Shown: positions 27,417 to 40,054, numbered from the stretch's first letter. The stretch: 64,000 nucleotides of DNA from Bosea sp. 124 (GCF_003046175.1 NZ_PZZM01000001.1:3737001-3801000), one strand, 5' to 3'. Translations and numbers: made by a program. The notes: a model not told the origin generated them from the sequence alone.

Positions 27417-28400
27417 TCAGGCTAAGGCGAGTTGCTGCCTGTGCATAAGCCAGCGCTGTCGCAGTGCGTCGGCGATTGCCTGCGTCGAATCGACGGGCTG
27501 GTAGTGCGCGCCTTCGAGTCGCCCCTCGAAGTGATGCACGGCACCCTCGCGCTTCAGCGCCTCGAGGAATTTCGCCAGCTTGCCATGGCCGCCATGTGGT
27601 TCGAAGACGAGGATCGGGACGCCTGTCGCGGTCGCCTCGCCGATCATATTGGTCGAATCGGCCGTGACGATGACCGCATCGGCATTGGCGAGCAGGGCGA
27701 CATAGGGATTCTCGCCCGTCCCGTCCCACCACCAGCCGCCATGGCGGGCGAAGACCGCGCCGACCGCCTCGTCGAGCTCGGGCGTGGTGCGCCGCGAGCG
27801 CGAGCCCATCAGCGAGACGCCCGAGCGGGCGAGCGCATCGAGTGCCTCGACGAAGCGGGCGATGTCGTCTTGCCGGAAACGGTGATGGCGGCTGTCGCCG
27901 CCGACCAGCACGGCAGCGCGGGGCGAGGGCAAGGCGGCGATGGCGGCCGGCGGCCGGCTTTTCGCCAACGCCAGCCGTTCGGGCGCGAGCCGGTGCGGCG
28001 AGGTCGTGGTGACCAGCACGTTCTCGCCGCGCAGGCGGTCATGGCGTGCGACCCAGATCAGATCGGCCGCGCCCGGGCCGGTGCGCGGATCCTTCAGGAT
28101 CACCGTGAAGGTGGCGCCGTTCGAAGCTTTCTTCACGGCTCGGACATAGGGGATCGCGCGTCGTCCCGAGGCGATCAGGATGTCGGGAAAGGGTGGGCGG
28201 ATCGGGCTGCCTGGACGCTCCGGCCCCTCGCGCGGATCGATCAGGCCGCGCGGCATCAGCCAGGCGAAAGGCTTGCGCGGCGCGATCCGCCGGATCTCGG
28301 GCGTGACGCCCAGCCGGTCGGCGACGCCCAGGCACTGCACCTCGTCGCCGGCCTTGCCGTCGGTCAGGACCCAGATGGTCGGCGTGGGTTCGGCGTGCAC
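27417..28400 (-). CDS. ELM1/GtrOC1-like (DUF1022) protein
   Basis: 327 residues, no clear membrane helix. The beginning IWVLTDGKAGDEVQCLGVAD, the middle SGRRAIPYVRAVKK and VILKDPR, and the end ADAVIVTADSTNMIGEATATGVPI are those of the ELM1 family (mitochondrial fission ELM1 in plants; bacterial members often near lipid A or LPS genes). The fold is glycosyltransferase-like and the function in bacteria is not known to me. The GTG at 28400 is chosen; the frame continues upstream without a good start. It is divergent from the Lrp gene. Confidence 0.75.
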   Translation of the reverse strand: MHAEPTPTIWVLTDGKAGDEVQCLGVADRLGVTPEIRRIAPRKPFAWLMPRGLIDPREGPERPGSPIRPPFPDILIASGRRAIPYVRAVKKASNGATFTVILKDPRTGPGAADLIWVARHDRLRGENVLVTTTSPHRLAPERLALAKSRPPAAIAALPSPRAAVLVGGDSRHHRFRQDDIARFVEALDALARSGVSLMGSRSRRTTPELDEAVGAVFARHGGWWWDGTGENPYVALLANADAVIVTADSTNMIGEATATGVPILVFEPHGGHGKLAKFLEALKREGAVHHFEGRLEGAHYQPVDSTQAIADALRQRWLMHRQQLALA

Positions 28401-28513
28401 CTTGGGGTCCCTTCGCTGGGCGCTGTCCTGCAGCGTCCGGCCTGGCACGCTCAGTGCCTTGTATCGCCCCGGCGCTGCGTTTACACCAGCGCAACCTTGC
28501 CCCGGGGCCTTTC

Positions 28514-28978
28514 GTGCGTTCAAAACTCGACGATATCGACCTGCGCATCCTGCGCGAGCTGCAGGGCGATGGGCGCATGACCAATGTCGAGCTGGCGAGC
28601 CGCGTCGGCATCTCGCCACCGCCCTGCCTGCGGCGGGTGCGGGCACTGGAGGAGGCCGGGCTGATCACCGGCTACCGCGCCCAGCTCGACGAGCGCAAGC
28701 TCGGGCTGGATGTCGTCTGCTTCGCCTTCGTGCATCTCGCCAGCCAGGCCGAGGCCGATCTCGAGGCGTTCCAGGCCCGCATTCGCGCCTGGCCTGCCGT
28801 GCGCGAATGCTGGAAGCTCTCGGGCGACATCGACTTCGTGCTCAAATGCGTCGCGCCCGATCTCAAGGCCTTCCAGGACTTCGTCGGCGAACTGACCGGG
28901 TTGCCGAACGTGCGCAACGTCCGCACCGCGCTGGCGCTCGACCGGGTCAAGGACGAGCCGATCGTGCCTTTCGGCTGA
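28514..28978 (+). CDS. Lrp/AsnC-family transcriptional regulator
   Basis: 154 residues. An N-terminal helix-turn-helix (KLDDIDLRILRELQGDGRMT, ELASRVGISPPPCLRRVRAL) and a C-terminal RAM effector domain (WKLSGDIDFVLKCVA) are clear. Lrp-type proteins bind amino acids and form octamers on DNA. The GTG at 28514 begins the conserved HTH; the frame extends upstream to 28454. It is divergent from the ELM1-like gene, which it may control. Confidence 0.88.
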   Translation: MRSKLDDIDLRILRELQGDGRMTNVELASRVGISPPPCLRRVRALEEAGLITGYRAQLDERKLGLDVVCFAFVHLASQAEADLEAFQARIRAWPAVRECWKLSGDIDFVLKCVAPDLKAFQDFVGELTGLPNVRNVRTALALDRVKDEPIVPFG

Positions 28979-28987
28979 CGGTTTTCC

Positions 28988-29497
28988 TCAGCCGCCGAGA
29001 TAGCGTTTGATCCAGAGCGCGTTGTTCTCGATGAGGGCGGCGACGCGGCGCTGGTCGACATCGGGCAGATACCAGGCGCCACCGGATCCCGAATCGAGCA
29101 CGGAGAGGACCGGGAAGGTCTGGAGCACCTCGCCACGCGGGCCGAAGACGGCGATCTCGCTGTCGAAATTATCGTTGCTGCCGCCGCCGCCCGTGGGCTT
29201 GCCACCGCCGCTGCCGCCCGCGAAGCTCGACAGCCAGACGCCCTTAACCGTGACCTGCAGGGTCGTGCCGGCGCCGCGCCGGTACATCGGCCCCAGGGTC
29301 GCTGCGAGCTGTCGCTCCATCCCGACGCGGATGCGGTCGGCGTTCTCACCCCAGCCCTGCCGGGCGATCCGGGAGGTATCGACGCGAATCGCGCCGATGG
29401 TGCGGGACTGGGCCTCGGCCGAGGCGATCCACTGCGGCGAGAGAACGAGAGCGGCGCCCGTCAATCCGAGCGAGAGAAGATTTCGACGCGTCGTCAT
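28988..29497 (-). CDS. Exported protein of unknown function
   Basis: 169 residues. The signal MTTRRNLLSLGLTGAALVLS is Tat- or Sec-like with cleavage near AEAQS. The mature protein has an IGAIRVDTSRIARQGWG beginning, a Gly/Ser-rich insert (GSGGGKPTGGGGS) and ends YLPDVDQRRVAALIENNALW. No domain I recognise. GGAG lies about 8 nt before the ATG at 29497. Convergent with the Lrp gene, divergent from marC. Confidence 0.65.
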   Translation of the reverse strand: MTTRRNLLSLGLTGAALVLSPQWIASAEAQSRTIGAIRVDTSRIARQGWGENADRIRVGMERQLAATLGPMYRRGAGTTLQVTVKGVWLSSFAGGSGGGKPTGGGGSNDNFDSEIAVFGPRGEVLQTFPVLSVLDSGSGGAWYLPDVDQRRVAALIENNALWIKRYLGG

Positions 29498-29618
29498 CGG
29501 CTTGCTCCAGCGATCCTGTTGGAAATGTAGTCCTCGGCCGGCCTTTGTCCAAGATGTGGGCGAGCGCTGCTTTGGCTGCCGCCAACGGGCATGCTTAATG
29601 GGCGCGCAGGGGGGAAGC

Positions 29619-30221
29619 ATGTTCACTGAAATCGTCAAGCTCTGGGTCGTGATCGATCCGATCGGCACGCTGCCGGTGTTCCTCGCCGTCACGGCTGGTC
29701 TGAGCGCGGCGGCAGCCCGCGCCGTGGCCGTCCGCGGGACGCTGGTCGCCTTCGGCGTGCTGGTGTTCTTCGTCGTCGGTGGGCAGGTGCTGCTGACCGC
29801 GATGGAGATCGCACTGACCTCCTTCGAGATCGCCGGCAACATCGTGCTCTTCCTGTTCGCGCTGACGATGATCTTCGGCGAATCCAAACTCGAAGAGGAC
29901 CAGAAGCTGCTGCGGACCTCGGATCTGGAACGCGCGGTCTATCCGCTGGCGATTCCCAGCATCGCCAGCCCCGGCGCGATGCTGACCGTGATGACCGTGA
30001 CCGACAATTCGCGCTTCAGCATCCGCGAGCAGGCCGAGACGGTGCTCCAGGTCGCGGGGATCCTGGCGATCACGCTCGTCCTGATGCTCGGCGCCTCCCG
30101 CATCATCGCGCTGATCGGCAATGCCGGCGCCAGCGTGATCAGCCGGGTGATGGGGCTGGTCCTGGCGAGCGTCGCGGTCGACGGCATCATCAAGGCGATC
30201 AGGACCGTGCTGGCAGGCTAG
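29619..30221 (+). CDS. MarC-family integral membrane protein
   Basis: 200 residues with about six hydrophobic helices. The start FTEIVKLWVVIDPIGTLPVF and the repeated IAIPSIASPGAML-type motif (here LAIPSIASPGAML) identify the MarC/UPF0056 family, inner-membrane proteins of unknown function despite the historical antibiotic-resistance name. GGGGAAG lies just before the ATG. Its end faces greA across an inverted repeat. Confidence 0.88.
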   Translation: MFTEIVKLWVVIDPIGTLPVFLAVTAGLSAAAARAVAVRGTLVAFGVLVFFVVGGQVLLTAMEIALTSFEIAGNIVLFLFALTMIFGESKLEEDQKLLRTSDLERAVYPLAIPSIASPGAMLTVMTVTDNSRFSIREQAETVLQVAGILAITLVLMLGASRIIALIGNAGASVISRVMGLVLASVAVDGIIKAIRTVLAG

Positions 30222-30240
30222 GGCAGGCGGCCTCGTCAGT

Positions 30241-30265
30241 CATGGTCGAGGCAAACCCGACCATG
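30241..30265. repeat. Inverted repeat between convergent marC and greA
   Basis: Arms CATGGTCG (30241-30248) and CGACCATG (30258-30265) around AGGCAAACC. It resembles the element at 22378-22402 and lies 20 nt after marC, so it may act as a shared transcript end. Confidence 0.5.
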
Positions 30266-30278
30266 ACGCGCCTCGCGA

Positions 30279-30755
30279 TCAGCGGAAGACGACGCTGACG
30301 ACCTCGTAGGACTTGCCGCCGCCGGGCGTGCTGACCTGCACCGAATCGCCGACCTTCTTGCCGATCAGGGCACGCGCGATCGGCGAGCCGATCGAGACCT
30401 TGCCGGATTTCACATCTGATTCCGGCTCGCCGACGATCTGATAGTTCTTCTCTTCCTCGGTGTCGTCGTCGATCAGCTTGACGGTGGCGCCGAACTTGAT
30501 CGTGTCGCTGCCGGCGAGCTTGGAGATGTCGATGATATCGGCCCGGCCGATCAGCGATTCGAGCTCCTGGATGCGGCCTTCATTGAGAGCCTGCGCTTCC
30601 TTGGCGGCGTGATATTCGGCGTTCTCCGAGAGATCGCCATGGGCGCGCGCTTCCGAGATCGCATGGATGATGCGCTGGCGCTGCACCTGCTGGCGATCCT
30701 TGAGCTCGGCCTCCAGGGCAGCGAAGCCGCCGGCGGTCATCGGAACCTTTTCCAT
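30279..30755 (-). CDS. greA: Transcription elongation factor GreA
   Basis: 158 residues, exactly the usual length. GreA enters the RNA polymerase secondary channel and stimulates transcript cleavage in backtracked complexes. The coiled coil with the acidic tip ([21 protein letters not shown] and E residues) and the C-terminal globular domain ([18 protein letters not shown] to [10 protein letters not shown]) are complete. It follows carB by 102 nt on the same strand. Confidence 0.97.
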   Translation of the reverse strand: MEKVPMTAGGFAALEAELKDRQQVQRQRIIHAISEARAHGDLSENAEYHAAKEAQALNEGRIQELESLIGRADIIDISKLAGSDTIKFGATVKLIDDDTEEEKNYQIVGEPESDVKSGKVSIGSPIARALIGKKVGDSVQVSTPGGGKSYEVVSVVFR

Positions 30756-30856
30756 CGTCTCATCCCGTGGTCCGAAAGCGAGTGCCCGCCGGCGGCTGCT
30801 TTGCCGCCCGCGCGCCACTTCCGTTCGTTTTTGTAAACTGCTCCGGCGCGTCGCTT

Positions 30857-34219
<3,363 letters not shown>

Positions 34220-34369
34220 GGGGCTCGGCTTTTGTCTCTGGCAGGGGCGCGCACCACCTGCCGTCCGATCGTGCGAGCGGGCCGGTGCGAGCGCCTGAAA
34301 CTGAATGCTAGGCGCTCGCTATAGAGGGGAGGAGCGGCGGGGGGAAGCGGAAAGCGCTGCCCACCCGTC

Positions 34370-35584
34370 TCAGCGCACAGGCTGAGCGGCCTGGTCGAGC
34401 GGCTCGATCTCGAGCTTGCGGCGGGCCGGGCGGCGCCGGCGCATGGCCAGGAACAGCACCGCGAGGGCCAAGATCTCGCAGGCCGCGCCGACGAAGCCGA
34501 GGGGCCAGGTGCCGCCGTTGCGCAAGACCTGCTGGCCGAGTGCTGCGCCGGCTGCGATGCCGAGATAGAGCGCGGAGGCGTTGAGCGAGAGCGCCACGAC
34601 GGCCGCGTCGGGCGCCATCGCGGCCAGCCTCGACATCTGCGAGGGGTGGCCGGCCCAGCCGGCCCCGCTCCAGACCAGCATGATGGCGGGGATGACGAAG
34701 ATCGCGGTCGCTGGCGGCAGGGCGACGGCGGCGAGCGAGGCGCCGAACAAGGCAAGCGCGAGCACGCTCAAGACGACGACGAGAGTCCGCTCCGGGCCGA
34801 AGCGGTCGCTGGCGATGCCGCCGATCTGGTTGCCGAGCGCCGAGCCGATGCCGGAGACGACCAGCGCAGCCCCCAGCCAGGGCCCGGCGATGTCGGCATG
34901 GGCGGACAGGAAAGGCGCGATATAGGTGTAGAGCGTGAAGGCGCCGGTGGTCCACAGCATGGTCGTGGCGAGCGCCAGCAGGATGTCGCCGCGACGCGCA
35001 ACCGCCAGCCGCTCGCGCAGCGAACTGGCGCCGTGCGGCAGGCCGGAAGGCAGCTTCGCCAGCAGACCCACCAGCGACAAGGCGCTGAACAGCGCGACCA
35101 GCAGGAAGGCGAGGTGCCAGCCGCCGAAGCCGACCACCGCCGTCCCGAAGGGTACGCCGAGAATCAGCGCGACCGTCATGCCGCCGGTGACGAGGGCGAT
35201 GGCGCGGCCGCGCCGCGCGGCCGGAACCAAGGCGACCGCGACCGCATTGGCGGCGGGCATGTAGACGCCGGCGGCCAAGGCCATGACGACGCGCGCCGCC
35301 ATCACGAGTGTGAAGTCGGTGGCGAATGCGGCGCCGAGATTGGCGAGACCGAAGACCGTCATCGCTCCCGCCAGGACCATCTTCCGATCGATGTTGCCGA
35401 ACACGGTGGAGAGCACGGGCGAGCCGATCGCATAGGACAGTGCGAAGATTGTGATCAGCAGGCCTGCCGTATCGACCGAGACGCGCAGGCCGGCCGAGAG
35501 ATCGGGCAGGATGCCGGTGATGATCAGCGTGCCGGTGCCGATCGCGAAGGCGCCTCCGGCAAGCCAGAGGAGACGGGTATCCAT
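34370..35584 (-). CDS. MFS transporter (DHA1-like)
   Basis: 404 residues with about 12 membrane helices. Motif A appears as GNIDRKMVLAGA after helix 2, and a second, IASDRFGPERTLV, after helix 8, which marks the major facilitator superfamily; the overall length and PxxVP-type motif fit drug/H+ antiporters or sugar effluxers. Substrate unknown. It is divergent from an arsR-family gene whose two probable operators lie in the shared gap, so it is likely repressed by that regulator. Confidence 0.88.
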   Translation of the reverse strand: MDTRLLWLAGGAFAIGTGTLIITGILPDLSAGLRVSVDTAGLLITIFALSYAIGSPVLSTVFGNIDRKMVLAGAMTVFGLANLGAAFATDFTLVMAARVVMALAAGVYMPAANAVAVALVPAARRGRAIALVTGGMTVALILGVPFGTAVVGFGGWHLAFLLVALFSALSLVGLLAKLPSGLPHGASSLRERLAVARRGDILLALATTMLWTTGAFTLYTYIAPFLSAHADIAGPWLGAALVVSGIGSALGNQIGGIASDRFGPERTLVVVLSVLALALFGASLAAVALPPATAIFVIPAIMLVWSGAGWAGHPSQMSRLAAMAPDAAVVALSLNASALYLGIAAGAALGQQVLRNGGTWPLGFVGAACEILALAVLFLAMRRRRPARRKLEIEPLDQAAQPVR

Positions 35585-35637
35585 GGCAGCGTCCTTGCTT
35601 CGGAGAGGGGCGCGGAATGCGGCGCCGCCCCATGAAT

Positions 35638-35653
35638 TTCAATGATTGTTGAA
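35638..35653. promoter_or_regulatory. Operator 1, TTCAA-N6-TTGAA
   Basis: A perfect inverted repeat TTCAA, TGATTG, TTGAA. It lies 54 nt upstream of the MFS start, on the MFS side of the gap. The identical half-sites recur at 35687-35702, so both are probably bound by the neighbouring ArsR-type repressor. Confidence 0.6.
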
Positions 35654-35686
35654 TTTAGGACGACACGGGCCTGCGTCAAGGCTAAC

Positions 35687-35702
35687 TTCAACGAATGTTG
35701 AA
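35687..35702. promoter_or_regulatory. Operator 2, TTCAA-N6-TTGAA
   Basis: Inverted repeat TTCAA, CGAATG, TTGAA, 39 nt before the regulator start and 49 nt from operator 1 (centre to centre). Same half-sites and spacer length as operator 1. Confidence 0.6.
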
Positions 35703-35740
35703 TATTGTCAGAGGCGCGGCGATCTCCTATCTGGAGAGCC

Positions 35741-36097
35741 ATGAAGGCGGTCTTCCACCCTGATATGGACGCTGTCGAGCCGGCGGCGGTCTTTGCTGCG
35801 CTCGCCGACCCGATTCGGCTCGGCATCATCCTGGCGCTGGCCGATGGTGCCGAGGTCGAGGCCCGCTGCGGCAGCTTCAACGATCTCGCCTCGCCCTCGC
35901 TGCTGACCTACCATTTCACCAAGCTGCGCGAGGCCGGCGTGACACGGGCGCGGGTGGAGGGCACCTCGCGCCTGATCAGCCTGCGCCGCGAGGAGTTCGA
36001 CCGGCGCTTCCCGGGCCTGCTCGACAGTGTGATCGAGGCCGCAAGGCGCGATCCGAACCTGCCACGCGTTCCCGAAGGCCATCTCTGCCGGGCGTGA
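35741..36097 (+). CDS. ArsR-family winged-helix repressor
   Basis: 118 residues. AALADPIRLGIILALADG is the ArsR N-terminal helix pair, followed by the recognition region SLLTYHFTKLREAGVTRARV and a wing ending SRLISLRREEF. Two cysteines (one near residue 40, one near the end) exist but the ELCVCDL metal box is absent, so the signal is probably not a metal bound in that way. GGAG (35733-35736) precedes the ATG. Divergent from the MFS gene, with two matching operators between. Confidence 0.85.
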   Translation: MKAVFHPDMDAVEPAAVFAALADPIRLGIILALADGAEVEARCGSFNDLASPSLLTYHFTKLREAGVTRARVEGTSRLISLRREEFDRRFPGLLDSVIEAARRDPNLPRVPEGHLCRA

Positions 36098-36239
36098 CGG
36101 GGCGCTTTCGACCGGCCCGTACGGCCTGATTTCAGCGCGTTGACTCGCCTCTCGCAGGGTATATCGTCGCGGCTTCCGCGATGGCGTCGAGCCGGTTCGC
36201 GTCAGACCCGGCCGCGCCCCGAACCCGAGGAGCATGGTC

Positions 36240-37301
36240 ATGCGCGCAGCCGATCCTCAGAAACTCGATGCACTGGTCGGACGTCTCGTCGGAGATGTCG
36301 GCGCCTCGATCACGGGCGCGCTGATCGTCCTGGGAGACCAGCTCGGCCTCTACAAGGCGATGGCCGACGGCAAGCCCGTGACGTCGCAGGACCTCGCCGC
36401 GAAAACCGGCTTCAAGGAGCGCTACATCCGCGAGTGGCTCGCCGGCCAGGCCGCTGCCGACTATGTCCAGTACGACGATGCGAGCGATAGCTTCAGCCTC
36501 ACGCCCGAGCAGGCGATGGCGTTTGCTGAGGAGGACAGCCCGGCCTTTTTTGCCGGCGCCTTCGAGATCGTCCAGTCGATGTGGCTCGACGAGCCGAAGG
36601 TCGAGACTGCGTTCCGGGACGGCTCGGGGCTCGGCTGGCACGAACACAGCAAATGCCTGTTCCGTGGCACGGAGCGGTTCTTCCGGCCCGGCTACAACGC
36701 CAATCTCAAGGACAGCTGGATTCCGGCGCTGGACGGGGTCGAGGCCAAGCTCCAGCAGGGCGCGACCGTCGCCGATGTCGGCTGCGGGCATGGCGCCTCG
36801 ACGATCCTGATGGCGAAGGCCTATCCGAAGACGCGGTTCTTCGGCTTCGACTACCACGGCGCTTCGATCGACCGGGCGCGCGAGGGGGCGCAGAAGGTGG
36901 GGGTGGGCGATCGCATCGTCTTCGAGCGGGCGTCGGCCAAGGATTTTCCGGCGCAGCAATACGATCTCGTCACGATGTTCGACTGCCTGCACGATATGGG
37001 CGACCCGGTCGGTGCCGGCCGCCATGTCCGCGAGACGCTCGCCGGGGACGGCACCTGGATGATCGTCGAGCCCTTCGCGCATGACAGGCTGCAGGACAAT
37101 CTCAACCCGGTCGGGCGGATCTTCTACGGAGCCTCGACCATGATCTGCACGCCGGCCTCGCTGTCGCAGGAGGTCGGCCTCGGCCTCGGCGCCCAGGCCG
37201 GCGAGATGCGACTGCGCAAGGTGGCGCTCGATGCCGGCTTCTCGCATTTCCGTCGCGCGACCGAGACGCCGTTCAACATGGTCTTCGAGGCACGTGCCTG
37301 A
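36240..37301 (+). CDS. SAM-dependent methyltransferase with winged-helix N-domain
   Basis: 353 residues. The N-terminal 80 residues look like a winged-helix dimerisation domain (LAAKTGFKERYIREWLAGQA), followed by a class I methyltransferase core with motif I VADVGCGHGASTILMAKAYP near residue 178 and FFGFDYHG for the acidic residue. It resembles mycobacterial Rv2258c-type enzymes; the substrate is not known. GAGGAG lies 7-8 nt before the ATG at 36240; the ATG at 36234 is too close to it. Confidence 0.85.
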   Translation: MRAADPQKLDALVGRLVGDVGASITGALIVLGDQLGLYKAMADGKPVTSQDLAAKTGFKERYIREWLAGQAAADYVQYDDASDSFSLTPEQAMAFAEEDSPAFFAGAFEIVQSMWLDEPKVETAFRDGSGLGWHEHSKCLFRGTERFFRPGYNANLKDSWIPALDGVEAKLQQGATVADVGCGHGASTILMAKAYPKTRFFGFDYHGASIDRAREGAQKVGVGDRIVFERASAKDFPAQQYDLVTMFDCLHDMGDPVGAGRHVRETLAGDGTWMIVEPFAHDRLQDNLNPVGRIFYGASTMICTPASLSQEVGLGLGAQAGEMRLRKVALDAGFSHFRRATETPFNMVFEARA

Positions 37302-37318
37302 GCCGTCGAGGGCGTGCG

Positions 37319-37415
37319 GTCACTCCGGCGACCGGAGAAAGACCCGGGATCCATCCCTGAACCGATCCGGAATGGCTCCCGGATCGGCGCGGCTTCGTCG
37401 CCGGGCCGGAATGAC
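37319..37415. repeat. Inverted-repeat element between methyltransferase and gtrA genes
   Basis: Outer arms GTCACTCCGGC (37319-37329) and GCCGGAATGAC (37405-37415) match at 10 of 11 positions, with an inner GATCCGG...CCGGATC stem. The GTCA/TGAC ends resemble the CGTCAT-ended elements elsewhere in the window. Confidence 0.5.
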
Positions 37416-37460
37416 ACCGACATGGTTCCGGACGGACGCTGCATGCTCTAGAGAGCGCGG

Positions 37461-37865
37461 ATGCCCTTTCGCCGCTATCCGCGTCAGTTCCGCCAGCTCG
37501 CAACCTACGTCTTCGCCGGCGGGCTGACGGCCGTCGCGCATTACGGCGTGCTGATCGGACTGGTCGAGCTTGGTCATGTCGATCCGGTCCCGGCGACGCT
37601 GGCCGGTTTCGTCGTGGGCGCGGTCGTGTCCTACACGCTCAACCGCTGGCTGACCTTCGAGGCGACGCACAGCCATGCCCAGGCGACCTGGCGCTTCGCC
37701 CTGATCGCGGCCGGCGGCTTCGTACTGACAGGCATCCTGATGCATCTGTTCGTGGCGCGGGCGGGGCTGCCCTATCTGCCGATGCAACTCGTCACCACCG
37801 GCATCGTGATGGTGTTCTCGTTCCTGGGGCACAAGTTCTTCAGTTTCGCGGATCGGGCAGCGTAG
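37461..37865 (+). CDS. GtrA-family membrane protein
   Basis: 134 residues with four predicted membrane helices. FRQLATYVFAGGLTAVAHYG, SYTLNRWLTFEA and a C-terminal GHKFFSFA are hallmarks of the GtrA/DPMS family, thought to help move undecaprenyl-linked sugars across the inner membrane. No glycosyltransferase partner is adjacent. Start ATG at 37461 follows GAGAG by a few nucleotides. Confidence 0.88.
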   Translation: MPFRRYPRQFRQLATYVFAGGLTAVAHYGVLIGLVELGHVDPVPATLAGFVVGAVVSYTLNRWLTFEATHSHAQATWRFALIAAGGFVLTGILMHLFVARAGLPYLPMQLVTTGIVMVFSFLGHKFFSFADRAA

Positions 37866-37955
37866 CCGTTCAGCCGGCGTTGGCGCGGACCGGAACCGGT
37901 CGCCCTCGGGGGGCGGCGGTGCGTTCCGCACGCCTTGCGCCTGCGCCGGCCATGA

Positions 37956-38846
37956 TCAGGCATGGGACCTGACGTGATCGAGAAACGCGCGCATCGCTGC
38001 GCTGGGATGTCGGCGATGGGGATAGTAAAGATACCAGTTCGGGAGCGTGCGGCTCCAGTCCGGCATCAGTTCGATCAGCCGTCCGCCTTCGAGGTGAGGC
38101 TTGGCATAATCGTCGAAAACGTGGGCGATGCCCTGGCTTGCCAAGGCGGCCTGAACCTCCTGATGCGCCGAGCCCAGCGTCAGGCGCGCTTCGGGCACGA
38201 TCTCCAAAGCCTCACCCTCCTTCGCAAATTCCCAGGAGGCAATCGTTCCGCCGGGAAACCGGCGGCCGATACAGTCGTGGCCGATCAGGTCATGGGGGCT
38301 GCAAGGCCGTTCCCGCGTTTCCAGATAGGCCGGCGAGCAGACGATCACATAGCGCAACGGTGGCCCCAAGGCCGTGGCGATCATGTCCTGCGCCAATTGC
38401 CGGCCGAAGCGCACGCCGGCGTCGAAGCCCTCCTGGACGATATCGACCAATGCTCCTTCGCTGACGAGTTCGACCTTCACGTCCGGATAGAGGCGCATGA
38501 AGTCGAACACCAGCGGGCACAGTACATGATCCACCGCCGGGGCTGGCGCGTTGATTCGGATCAGGCCCGAGGGTGTCTCGCGAAGCTGATCGAGGTCGTC
38601 CAGCGCAGCGTGAATATCCTGAAGGGCCGGTCCAAGCCGCTTGAGCAGACGCGTGCCCGCTTCGGTCGTCGCAACGCTTCGCGTGGTTCGGTTGAGAAGC
38701 CGGATGCCGAGGGCCTCTTCGAGCGCACTGACGGTCTGGCTCAGCGCCGATGAAGAAACCCGTCTCTCCCTGGCTGCCGCGCGAAACCCTCCACAGCGAA
38801 TGATCGCAGCGAAGACCTCTAGGCTGTCCAGGCGGAGCGCACTCAT
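37956..38846 (-). CDS. LysR-family regulator of the MBL-hydrolase/tautomerase pair
   Basis: 296 residues. An N-terminal HTH (SLEVFAAIIRCGGFRAAARE, SSSALSQTVSALEEALGIRL) is followed by the substrate-binding domain. It is divergent from the MBL-fold hydrolase gene and shares a 106-nt intergenic region with it, the usual sign of a LysR activator of the neighbouring gene. The ATG at 38846 is used. A 9-nt direct repeat TTGCAAAGC (38846-38854 and 38878-38886) lies in the gap. Confidence 0.85.
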   Translation of the reverse strand: MSALRLDSLEVFAAIIRCGGFRAAARERRVSSSALSQTVSALEEALGIRLLNRTTRSVATTEAGTRLLKRLGPALQDIHAALDDLDQLRETPSGLIRINAPAPAVDHVLCPLVFDFMRLYPDVKVELVSEGALVDIVQEGFDAGVRFGRQLAQDMIATALGPPLRYVIVCSPAYLETRERPCSPHDLIGHDCIGRRFPGGTIASWEFAKEGEALEIVPEARLTLGSAHQEVQAALASQGIAHVFDDYAKPHLEGGRLIELMPDWSRTLPNWYLYYPHRRHPSAAMRAFLDHVRSHA

Positions 38847-38952
38847 TGCAAAGCAGACCTTATCAAGCTGATCGGATTTGCAAAGCTTATCCGTGCGCTG
38901 AAGTGGTGTCATCTTTGCCGAACGAGACCGAACCAGCCAGCGAAACGAGACG

Positions 38953-39945
38953 ATGATGAGCCGCATCACGCTGAACCGCCGCACGATCATGCTCTCTGCC
39001 GCAACCGCGGGAGCGGGTCTCGTGCTGGGCCAGCCCGGCCCCGGCGGCGCCGGTGCACAGGCCCAGGCGCTGCCCCCGGGCAACGCCGGCTTCTATCACT
39101 TTCGTGTCGGCGACATCCGCGCGACGGTTCTCAGCGACGGCGTCATCGGAGGGCCGCCTCGGATATACGCGGGTGACGCCCCGGAGGCGGATCTGCAGAC
39201 CGCATTGAGGCGGGCCTTCCTGCCGACCGATTATCTGACCCTGAACCTGAACACGCTTCTGGTCGAGATCGGGGGCAGGCGCGTCCTTCTCGAAGCCGGC
39301 GCGGGCGCCACGATGGGACCGGATGCGGGGCGGGTCTTCTCCAATCTCACCGCGATCGGCCTTGTCCCGAGCGACATCGATATCGTCGTGATCTCGCATA
39401 CCCATCCTGATCACGTCGGCAATCTGCGCGCGGCCGATGGCGGCAAGGCCTTTCCTCGCGCGATGGTCTTCGCCCCGAAGGCCGACTGGGATTTCTTCGT
39501 CCGGGGCGATCCCGACCTGTCCTACATGCCGGTGCCGGAGGATTTCCGGCGCCGTTTCGGCGCGGCCATCAAGCGGAGCGTGGAACCTATCGCCGGAACC
39601 GTTGAACTCTACGAGCCGGGCAGGGAGATCCTGCCCGGGCTGACCACGATCGCGGCCTCGGGACATACCCCCGGCATGGTCGCATTTCTGGTCCATTCGG
39701 GGGCAGATCAACTGCTGCTGACGACCGACCTCGCCTATCACCCGGTCGTCAACATCGACAGCCCGTGGCGGCCAGGGCCTGACCGGGACAAGGACGCTGC
39801 CCTGCGGGCCCGCCGCCGCATCTTCGACCGTGCGGCTGCGGAGAAAATGCCGGTTCTCGGCTTCCACTACCCGTTCCCCGGGCTCGGCCACATGCTGAAG
39901 ATCGACAGCGGCTATGCCTGGGTTCCAGCCGGCTGGCGGTTCTAG
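38953..39945 (+). CDS. Exported MBL-fold metallo-hydrolase
   Basis: 330 residues. The start has an LNRRTIMLSAATAGAGL Tat-like signal, so it is probably periplasmic. The metal site is H149-x-H151-x-D153-H154 (SHTHPDHVG), with a further GHTPGM and TTDLAYHP and a terminal His region. The family contains lactonases, phosphotriesterases and arylsulfatases; the substrate is unknown. Downstream, after 109 nt, lies a 4-oxalocrotonate-tautomerase-type gene, which suggests a small catabolic operon controlled by the divergent LysR. Start at 38953 or 38956 (ATGATG). Confidence 0.88.
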   Translation: MMSRITLNRRTIMLSAATAGAGLVLGQPGPGGAGAQAQALPPGNAGFYHFRVGDIRATVLSDGVIGGPPRIYAGDAPEADLQTALRRAFLPTDYLTLNLNTLLVEIGGRRVLLEAGAGATMGPDAGRVFSNLTAIGLVPSDIDIVVISHTHPDHVGNLRAADGGKAFPRAMVFAPKADWDFFVRGDPDLSYMPVPEDFRRRFGAAIKRSVEPIAGTVELYEPGREILPGLTTIAASGHTPGMVAFLVHSGADQLLLTTDLAYHPVVNIDSPWRPGPDRDKDAALRARRRIFDRAAAEKMPVLGFHYPFPGLGHMLKIDSGYAWVPAGWRF

Positions 39946-40054
39946 CCGACGCGCCACGGTCGCCGCAGCGGCGCGCCTCGGACGTCCTCACAGGCAGGGC
40001 GACAGCCATTCTCCGTTGCGCGCCAACCGATCCCAAGCTGAAAGGATAAGCAGG

